From the NCBI GenBank assembly GCA_012845835.1, contig JABAKD010000108.1:908001-972000 (forward strand): a stretch of DNA of 64,000 nt, in the 5' to 3' direction. Numbering within the stretch: position 1 is the stretch's first letter; each line of letters starts with the position of its first letter. Below are positions 56,701 to 64,000 of this stretch, one piece after another. Origin of the DNA: Undaria pinnatifida. Taxonomy: Eukaryota; Sar; Phaeophyceae; Laminariales; Alariaceae. Position numbers and translations under genes: made by a program. The notes below the pieces were generated by a model, which had not been told where the DNA came from, made no database searches, and was given only the letters and a program-made list of their open reading frames with translations.

Positions 56701-57656
56701 GTGCGCCATCACAGTGGGCCGATCGAGCCTGCGACCTGGACCCCACCTGTACCTGTTGCTGCCCCGCGCCGAGCGGGAATCACGTCGATTTTTTCCGGGT
56801 TCACTCCGGCTATCGGTACCGGTACTGCCTCTCCTGCCGTGGTTCAAACCCCGACGGCGGGTACCAGGACAAGTGAAGTGCAAGGGCTCTGGCAGCAGCG
56901 CCCAAGCCACAGGGTCTGAGACCCCGGCAACAGCTCCAGAATTGCCAGCCACTCACACCCCCTGCAGTCTGCCGGGGTCTATTCACACTCCGTAGCAACC
57001 AAAGATACCGCTAGCCCACCCCCTCTCATCTCGCCGAGTCCGCTCGCACTCGATAGCAACCGACGTCCCGTTATCGCGTACCCTCGCTACCACATCCCAT
57101 CGTTACCACACCCTCCCGCTGCGGGGCTCCCGTGCATGGTGTATATCGCCGGGGGGTACGCTAGCTACCACACACCCCTATAAACGCCCCCTCTGTCATG
57201 ATATTTTCAAAGGTCAAGAGTTATCACCAGGGGTATGCTTTCATCCGGGTTATACCGTATTCGTCGTCACCCCCCCAACCTACCCCACCCCGCCCCACCC
57301 TACCCAACCTTACTCCACTTGCCCCCTACCAAAATTGGCCCCACCCACGCCTCCCTTCCCAACCTTACCCCACCCCCATCCCTACCAACCTCAACCCATC
57401 CCCTCCCAACCCCACTCTAACCCTATAGGTGGAGGCCGTGCGTGCCGAGCGCGACGCTCTGCGACTGGAGCATGCATCTCTGGAAGAAAAGCTAGCGGAT
57501 GTGGAAAGGTTTCAAACCTCGAAACGAGGACAGGCATTGGACCGCATGGAGCAGGAGCTCGCCACAGAGAAAATGGCCAGGGTGGAGCTAGAGGCGGATC
57601 GAGACGATCTACAGTCGCAATTGTCCGCCGCGCTCCAGGCCACCGCGCCAGCGTAG
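50763..57656 (+). CDS. Coiled-coil protein of unknown function, at least three exons
   Basis: Exons 50763-51161, 52027-52359 and 57429-57656 join in phase 0 to about 319 residues. The first exon starts MTPPESQRGGKHNGKR and turns coiled-coil from about residue 75 (LSTEVRHLESQLGKHTSMNA). Exon 2 is heptad-like throughout (AARVQQAEAAKLTAERKAAE, ELSEALSAADKALDQS, ANLREKYSTLKRRYVDAGRK). Exon 3 continues it (EAVRAERDALRLEHASLEEK, EQELATEKMARVELEADRDD) and ends ATAPA plus stop. The high Ala, Glu, Arg and Leu content and the lack of any catalytic motif suggest a rod-like structural or scaffold protein. The ATG at 50763 is the first in its frame after a stop, but an upstream exon near 50583-50694 is possible. 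The last intron is 5.1 kb and repeat-filled. I do not recognise the family. Confidence 0.7.
51245..51264. repeat. Perfect (CCCTAA)3 interstitial telomere-type repeat
   Basis: AACCCTAACCCTAACCCTAA lies 84 bp inside the first intron of the coiled-coil gene. TTAGGG is the telomere repeat expected in stramenopiles. Confidence 0.85.
53640..54030. repeat. 23-bp tandem repeat within a longer GTCAGTTAAAGAC array
   Basis: Between about 53728 and 53857 the unit GTCAGTTAAAGACGATACTG plus TAA is repeated perfectly about five times. On either side, longer units of 40-50 bp share GAGTTAAAGACAACTCAGTT and TGCACACTC. The intron belongs to the coiled-coil gene. The units adjoin directly with no spacers, so this is not a CRISPR array. 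Confidence 0.9.
54340..54500. repeat. Hairpin-forming minisatellite, block 1
   Basis: Units combine a near-palindrome (ATTCATCC-GT-GGACGAATAC) with CCTTTCAGAAACATGGG. The same unit recurs at 55490-55720. Confidence 0.7.
54793..55102 (+). pseudogene. GC-rich reading frame with one stop, unknown
   Basis: A + frame runs RELVPCRRVIERREATIARG, reaches KVLSTA then a TAG near 54920, and continues in the same frame with NACDASKTIETAANPVF, then RKLHDQLPHDDFAQKFDRYI and PSKRRLEP before the final stop. It is much more GC-rich than the AT-rich sequence on both sides. It could be the tail of a decayed mobile-element gene. No family is recognised. Confidence 0.35.
55490..55720. repeat. Hairpin-forming minisatellite, block 2
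   Basis: It has four to five units of roughly 50-60 bp with GTATTCGTCC-GT-GGACGAATAC (perfect 10-bp arms at 55511-55532) and CCCTTCCAGAAACATGGGGA. Block 1 is at 54340-54500. Confidence 0.75.
55774..56339 (-). other. Exon-like GC-rich segment, minus strand, function unknown
   Basis: Two overlapping minus frames look protein-like: one (56067-56339) has a hydrophobic, signal-like stretch (SWGCLLCLALVLLASARTID), the other (55774-56202) ends in a plausible globular run (SLRHALVVSDGPYRATIICS). They may be two exons or frames of one antisense gene, or a TE remnant, inside the 5-kb intron of the coiled-coil gene. The evidence is compositional only. Confidence 0.25.
57250..57428. repeat. C-rich CCCTAMCC-like tract at an intron end
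   Basis: The last 170 bp of the coiled-coil gene's intron are almost only C, A and T on the plus strand, in words such as CCACCCTACCCAACCTTACT and ending CTCTAACCCTATAG at the acceptor. It works as an extended pyrimidine tract and resembles degenerate telomere repeat. Confidence 0.65.
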
Positions 57657-60189
57657 AATAGTGTATCTATTAATAGCACCGCTCGAGTGAGCTGTATTTT
57701 GGAGCAGGTAGAACGCGCTGGTGGGTCGATTTTGTAAGTAACTATATTTTCTAAAAAATAATACGTAACAAGGAACACTCGTTGAAGTGACGTTGCTCGG
57801 CTTGTTAGCTTGTTAGCGTCACTGGCTTCAGCACGGACGGCTGACGGGCTTTTTAGCCGTTTAATACACATTTCTTGCGTTTGTTTTAATCAAGTTTGTT
57901 TTAATCGAGTTTGTTTTCATCAAGTTTGTTTTGATCGAGTTCGTTTTAATCAAGTTTGCGATTGCCTGCGTCGGTCGGGGCGTCAGCCCTAATCCACATC
58001 AAATGCTTCACATCGAATTGTTCACGTTGAATCATACACATCGAATCGAGGCGGGGAAAACCACAAACCGTACGAGCACCAGGTCTCTTGGTCTGCGTTC
58101 AAATACCAGATACATTGATTGAATACAGGGAACCAGCTATGCGGGTGTCCGCGCTGCATTGAAACTTCAGCGGCTCCTGCTCATGACATATGTCAATGTG
58201 GCCGTGCGTTCACAAAGGTGCACACACAAACAGCTTTGGACGAATGCTGCTCTCCTCAAGACCTTTAGTCCCAAAAAGTCCGTACTCCGTAAGCTAACAC
58301 ATTATGCTACACAAAAGGAACCTGTTTCAATGTGTGTTTTCAACTCGAGACAAACTGCACTGGGGCCCGCGATTGGTCTTATCCGTAGCACGCAGTAAGC
58401 AGTAGCCAGCAAGGGACCGGCGCGCCAAGCTCTGGGCACGCACGCGTACACGAAAATGCCCCATGCGCAAGAGCGCCCTTGGGCTATCATAACTAACCCG
58501 TTAGGGACTTCGCCCATTTTTTGGGGGGAATTTACTTGGAATTAGAGCAGGGTAAAAATGCAGTTCCCACAGGGTTCCACGGTGCTGTCTTTGTCAATTC
58601 ACGGCAGGGGTAGTCATAACCAAACCGAAAGCCTAAAACCGTGATGAGGAATCGAACTTCATCGTTGATTATTCAAACAGTGAGCTCTATAGTAATCGGT
58701 CGAAGACCATCCACGACAAAGAAAAGGCAAGGTCACACACAATTCTCCGATCAAGCCCTTTACATACACACGAGAGCAAATATATGACGGAGGAAGCAAA
58801 GCTACGGCATGAACAATGCGCTCGGAACTCACACCGTAGGAAAACCAAACCAATTGGCTGCGTAGCAAAGCCTTGCAATTCCACAAAACGACACGCAAAA
58901 CGACACGCTAATCAGAATCTGTGCATACACAGATGGGCAAAAACCAGTACACGAATGACAGTGCATTGGGCTAGAACAAAATTACCAGAACAAAATTACC
59001 CGCATCTCCACGAGTCCCTAAGAAAGAAAACAAAAGACAAGCTACTTTCGAGTCCCATCTGAGTCCCATACGTGTAAAGCCCAATCAGAGTCCCTTATCT
59101 ACAGTCCCATTAGAGTCCCATATCTAAGGCGGCCACTCCTTGGGAGATAGCCTTCTCTTCGCCGGCGTCCAGATATCGCCCCTCTCCAACCTCGGAATCC
59201 TATCCGGCAATCAAAGAGTAAAGGCGGAGCCGGCGGAAGGACGATTGCTGTCGGGGTCAGCTTAACCATGCGGCACGCCAGTACGAGGTGTGAAATAGCT
59301 AGCTCCACAAGAAAGCTACCACGTATCAGTGTACGCACTGCCTCCGAAAATTAACACTTGTAAAGGGACGCGAGTGATGGAATGATGGCTCACAAAGTTC
59401 CTGGATTTTGGGCAGACCATGTCATCCATGTAAATGCGTCTTCTCTTGTAGAGACTCGCTGGTCGCTGCGACTGGTCTCTGCGACCGCCGTGTTATGGAC
59501 GGCGCAATAGTATAACAAGGGGAACGACGAACGACGCGCACAGCCTACAGGTCACGATGCTATAGCAAAGGCGGCCCTAACGCCAAGAGCTCCAGCCTGA
59601 TTGGCGAATGCGAAATGCGGCATCGTGGTATTCCAAGATCTGAACGATAAAAACGCCGCAGGCGCGGCAATAACAAGTCTACACTACTGGGTGTTAGTCG
59701 TTGAGAACGTCGGTCCGTGATAGTCGGTGGATACGTGAATACCGTATTCCTACTGTAGTAGTGTGTTTGTTCAGTTCTTCAGTTCTTTACATTAAACTGA
59801 TGTTTCCAATCATCTACATCCAACACGAACTCGTAGTGTCCGTGCCGATGCCTCCTAGAGATACGAGGTATCAGTATCATGCTGTGATCCAAACTGTGAA
59901 ACAGAGGTACACATTGCAAATACACCAAGGCCATTCGGCCATGCAATACGAATCGCAATCAACACCGGGGCAAACCATATGCATGCCAGCACACCAGACT
60001 GTTTGCAACAAAAAAAGCAAAGAAGAATAAGAAAGAACCAAAATAAAAAGGTCGATGTAAGCAGTTGTTGTTATCACATTAATTCATCGCCAGAATTATT
60101 GTAGGACATGGTAGCAGGGCAGGATCCAATCACTCGGGCATGGGATAATGCCTCAGGAGGTAACCACGACTGGACACGCGGCGACACCT
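57657..60189. other. Intergenic region between coiled-coil gene and Pelota gene
   Basis: A 15-bp repeat (TTTGTTTTAATCAAG, five units) lies at 57880-57955. GAGTCCCAT-type words recur between 59010 and 59125. A diverged TGGTCACA-element-like box (TTGTTATCACATTAATTCAT) is at 60067-60086. No exon is supported. Confidence 0.45.
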
Positions 60190-63100
60190 TTACACCACAC
60201 CTACCTCGTCCGAGTCATCGTCCTCCTCTTCAATCTCCGGCAGCGGAAATCGTAGAATAGCTGCGATTCCGGTGAGATGTCCCAACTGCTCTCCCGTAAC
60301 GTGCATGCTGCGAACGCCGACCAATCACGTGCAGGGAAGTAATTGAAAATACCGCAAACACGGCACAAGCTCGCCGTAACATCCTAAGCACTCGCCCAGC
60401 AAGCAATTGAGAATATCGCGAGCAAGGCAGAACCTCCTTAACATCTCCGGCACTCGGTCAGATACCCTTGCGAGTACCCTCACGAGTAAACCGACCATAT
60501 AACTACAGTAAAAGCCCATTGAAAGGAATACGCTAACAACAACATAATACGGGGAAAATAATCTGAATTAAGAAAGCGTGCGCGCGCTGCCTAAGCCTTA
60601 CCAGGCATAAAATAGCGTATGCTCAACGTTGGTGTTGCAGCAAGGTTTGTAGCCTTGCTCACGTTTTGTTGGTGGGTGCATACTGTACATACAGTATGGT
60701 ATCAAACAGCAAACACAACATTAGCATTTGCACACCAAACCACATGTAATTACTCAAGATTTTAAAAATAATGACTACAATCCGCTATTGTACCTTTGCC
60801 GAGCTATACAATCATCTGGTTGGCAGCACTATCCGGCACAAGAGGCACGGGCAGCGCTCAACAGCGCGCTCCTTGAATTTTTGATCAAGTGTTGCATCAC
60901 TAGACTAGCTGTTGCATCACTGTTGATCAAGTGTAGGTTGAGTGTTGGCGAACTAACCTGGAGAAGACGAAGACTTTGGCGCCTCGGTCCCTCGCTGTCT
61001 CCACGAGGGCCACGTACTTTTTTCGCGTTGGCAAGTCACTAAAAATACAAAAAAACGACCAGCGAGCGACGACAAGAGTAAAAATCAAGGTAGGCACTCG
61101 GAATGCCACACTGATGTTTCAGGAGGCGCAATAGCATGGTGTTCGAGGATTGCAATCACATGGCGTTTTCAGGAGTTGCAATGGACGGTGAGCGGCTCCA
61201 CATCAATGCCAAAGACTGGAGTTCAGCATAAAGTAGAAAACTGTTAATATACTCCGCTAACGAGATGGCTTAGGAGGTTCTGGCACATAAAAAACGACAG
61301 TAAGAGAACGGCTGAAAAATGCCAGTGGTTGAACCCAAAACCGGAACGGTAAATATAAAAGAAATATTCCAATGATATAACAGAGCAGTTACGACACCCG
61401 AAACGCTGCTGCGGCGATAAAAAAAGCGGGGCGCTCCTCGCTCAACAATCTTCTGAGCATACGCAGTCCATCATCTTGCATTCAGCAAAATCGCCATCCA
61501 GTGCCCAGGCAATGCAACGCCTATGGTTGCGCCAAATGAGTATTCAAACGCACAGGTACAGTAAGCGCAACGCAAGTGATGGCAAGTTTATACGAATGAT
61601 CTATAAAAGCATGGAGCTACGATGCCATACACACGGTAGTTCGTGACCACAGACCACACATGCTAGACTATAGGTTGTACCTCTCTAGGATGAAGGACCG
61701 GCACGCACTGGATGTAACGGACGCGCTGGGTGTAAATAACTCTTTAATCTGAGAACCACACACATGGCTTACCTGCTTCGGAAAAGGCCATCAGTGACAA
61801 GCAAGCTGTCGATCGCCAGCTCTTCGTTAGCCCTGGACACGTGCTGCGCACAGCGATTACACCGGGGAAATACATATGAAAGTCCACGCACCGGGACACG
61901 GCATCCGCGTGAGAAGAGAACGACAACGCATCAACTTTCGAGTTGAAATTCTGGTTTTGGGCGGGTATATACGGTCGGCCCGCGGCAACTTCACACAACC
62001 CATGGCGATAAAAAATCTGCTATCTGCGGTGTCGCATTGACATCGTGTCAGTTAGCAACAAATAAATCATCGGGGATGCTGGAGAGCCCTGCCCCTTGTA
62101 TCGCAACGCTTACATAAGTCCCAATCACTCGGCGCTTTCGGTTTGTTGATTAAGAACAACGCTAATGTAATTTCTGGTGCTGGACGACGTCACGCAATCG
62201 CGTAGAATCGGACATTGGACCATCCTTCACTCGGGATATCAAGCGAAAAACCATATCACGCAACCTAGCCACCCTGGCATACGCGATGTGTATGCTCGAA
62301 ACAATGGTTGTGACCGTGCGCGACCTTGCCGGTATATACTTGGCGCGCCTGTTGGGCTGTGAGGCCGTTTCTACCCACAAGATTCAGCATATCCAGTGTT
62401 GGTGTTGATTCTTTTTCCTAGAATGATACCAGATCTCTGGTCGGAACTTAAAAGACAGATATCACACTAGACAAGACAGATATCACACTAGACAAAACAG
62501 ATATCACACTAGACTATACACCACACAACTTTCCGGTACCCGGATCATTTCAATGCGACTCACTCGTTCAGTCAGCATCACCACGACAGTACAACACAAT
62601 AGAGCCATCAGTGGAGGCGTTCTTCAAATTCGGGGAACGGGTGCAGCAAAAAAAAACGACGGGTACTTCGTAGGGGAGCTCAAGCGACTCACGTTATAAC
62701 CGTAGTAAGCCCGCTCAGGGTCCTTCTTGAGCATATCGAAGAACGTCGCGAGCGCCCGTATCTCATCCGAAGCTTTCGTGTCCGCCAGCCTTGTCTGCAC
62801 CGCGGGCTGCGACAGGATCTCTTCGACCGCCCGCTTGTGTCCCGACGAAGCGTGAACCAGCACAAACTTGGATTTGTTCTCTATGAGAACCTGCCGCACA
62901 AAGCAGACACATCGGACAACACGGTCAATCGCCTCGTCATGAGATCCTTACGGACAACGTTAATGCATCGGGCTGCACGGTCAATCGCCTCTCGATGGAA
63001 TCCTGATTAGCCAAGCGACCGCCGCGGGAGGCGTGGTCAATCGTCTCTCCATGATATTCTGATGGACAAACCAAACACATCGGGTAGCATATGGTGAATC

Positions 63101-63648
63101 GCCGGGTTTTGTGCGCGAACGTGCAGGCGGGGAGTGAAATGCAATGTTAGCGGCAGTTGCGTTTGCCCATGGGCTTCTGTACCAACGCTGTACATCAAAC
63201 AACAACTTTGTTGAATGTACCGCTGTATTTGCCTACTGTAACTTTGACCTAAATACTGCATACTGCTGCATCTGCATCTGCAAGGTATGGTGCATGGAGG
63301 GGACGCGCTCAGCGAAGCCCCCGAATTAGCAGCAGAATACTGGATGGAGAGCGGGTAGCCCGCAACTCGCGAAGCAACATTTTGGCGAACGACTCATCTG
63401 GCCGGTGGTGACTGTTTCGATGCTTCGGGTTTTCACTCTGCGAAAGGTCACCTACCGCAAACATGCCATCTATCGGCCAACACTTTTGTGTTCCGGCGCC
63501 AACAATCTGTTGTTCCGGCCAGTCTCACCCTCTGTTCTCTCCGAACAGCCTCGAGATTAAGGAACTGGAAGAAGTCATCCTTGACAAACCCGGGGCTGCC
63601 CAGAAGCAAGCACTTGATCTGCTCGAAATTCACGTGCCGAACGATCGC
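60190..63648 (-). CDS. PELO: Pelota/Dom34 ribosome-rescue factor, C-terminal half (5' exons outside)
   Basis: Five minus-strand exons, 63529-63648, 62693-62890, 61773-61843, 60958-61038 and 60190-60307, join in phase to 195 residues. Pelota, with Hbs1, recognises stalled ribosomes in no-go and non-stop decay and splits them with ABCE1. The first visible exon is the core of the eRF1_2 domain ([20 protein letters not shown]). The next has [20 protein letters not shown], then [20 protein letters not shown] and [12 protein letters not shown]. The last three carry [62 protein letters not shown] and an acidic tail [10 protein letters not shown]. There is no GGQ motif, as expected for Pelota against eRF1. 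The N-terminal Sm-like domain and part of domain 2 must lie beyond 63648, mostly outside the window. The stop at 60190-60192 follows a possible donor (GAG|GTAGGT), so one tiny further exon cannot be excluded. Confidence 0.9.
60345..60475. repeat. Duplicated ~70-bp segment in the last Pelota intron
   Basis: AAGTAATTGAAAATACCGCA...CTAAGCACTCG (from 60348) is followed by the diverged AAGCAATTGAGAATATCGCG...CCGGCACTCG (from 60399). Confidence 0.6.
62454..62514. repeat. 20-bp tandem repeat, three units
   Basis: ACAGATATCACACTAGACAA is repeated three times in a Pelota intron. Confidence 0.9.
62900..63104. repeat. ~57-bp tandem repeat, four degenerate units
   Basis: The box ACGGTCAATCGCCTC or a close variant recurs at about 62921, 62977, 63034 and 63092, with ATGGAATCCT and GGACAA boxes between. 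It starts right at the acceptor side of the intron upstream of the exon 62693-62890. Confidence 0.75.
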
Positions 63649-64000
63649 CTGCACGGTTGCATGATATAAACGAGGTGGCGCGGTGCGAGTTGCGAACCAT
63701 CAGGGAATATCATGGGCGCTGCAGAAGACATGTTCGCTGTATAGAACAGACCATTTTCACGCGCGAGACCTCTCTGACCCCGCCAAACCAATTGAGGCCG
63801 CATCGGTAGATGCCGAAGGTTTTCATGTAGTGTGGCGGTGCCAAAGCCTGATCGACACAAGAAATACAGGTAATTGCAACAGTACATGACTAGCAAGAGC
63901 GCTACCAAGTCACCTGAAGTATATATGTTGCCAAAAGGCGTCAACGATGTTGATCGCCATTCCGCCCCCCGTCCGAAAGGGATGCATGGTCAACGGTCAA
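63649..64000. other. Pelota upstream intron, no exon recognised
   Basis: The expected preceding Pelota exon is not visible up to the window edge, so this is probably intron. Confidence 0.4.

Noticed and set aside
56431-56995. 162-codon frame on + in the coiled-coil intron
   Set aside because: Pro/Thr-rich, contains an 18-bp duplication (GGATACCGGTACCAGCAT) and shows no splice support joining it to the flanking exons.
1-64000. Integrated large DNA virus (phaeovirus-like) genes
   Set aside because: No capsid, polymerase, helicase or integrase-like coding sequence was recognised on either strand.

Overview
This window is nuclear DNA of an intron-rich, repeat-rich eukaryote with a plastid of secondary origin, most likely a brown alga or close stramenopile such as Ectocarpus (an inference). 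The grounds are: GT-AG introns from about 0.2 to 5.7 kb; a plastid Tat protein gene with a bipartite heterokont-type leader (signal peptide ending in an LAF|VP-like site); short degenerate CCCTAA/TTAGGG telomere-type tracts; and a large load of minisatellites and miniature transposons. No bacterial operons, rRNA genes, tRNA genes or CRISPR arrays were found.

Six protein genes can be put together exon by exon with matching splice phases, and a seventh is seen as its last exon. From left to right: the last visible coding exon of a DHHC palmitoyltransferase (3028-3559, +); an 18-kb, nine-exon gene for a TPR-repeat SAM methyltransferase (13810-31717, -); a six-exon TatB/Hcf106-like plastid translocase gene (31938-36458, +); a five-exon Mediator subunit MED6 gene (38588-43837, -); a five-exon ribosomal protein L13a gene (44035-48566, +); a coiled-coil protein of unknown function in at least three exons (50763-57656, +); and the 3' half of a Pelota/Dom34 gene (60190-63648, -, 5' exons outside the window).

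The genes form two head-to-head pairs, methyltransferase/Tat and MED6/RPL13A, each with start codons only about 200 bp apart, so each pair probably shares a bidirectional promoter. Tat and MED6 converge across a 2.1-kb spacer. The genes are not functionally linked: they serve plastid protein import, transcription, translation, ribosome rescue and membrane-protein lipidation.

Most of the rest is repeat. Region 3.6-13.8 kb, the large introns of the methyltransferase gene (15-31 kb), the 5-kb last intron of the coiled-coil gene and 48.6-50.7 kb hold two MITE-like families with inverted ends, a miniature LTR (TRIM-like) element with recognisable primer-binding site and polypurine tract, an unclassified repeat ending in a GC-rich hairpin, several dispersed families, many minisatellites and three broken reading frames. 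The most unusual points are decayed partial copies of the methyltransferase motif-I exon on both sides of the working one, a GC-AG intron, and telomere-like tracts close to splice sites.
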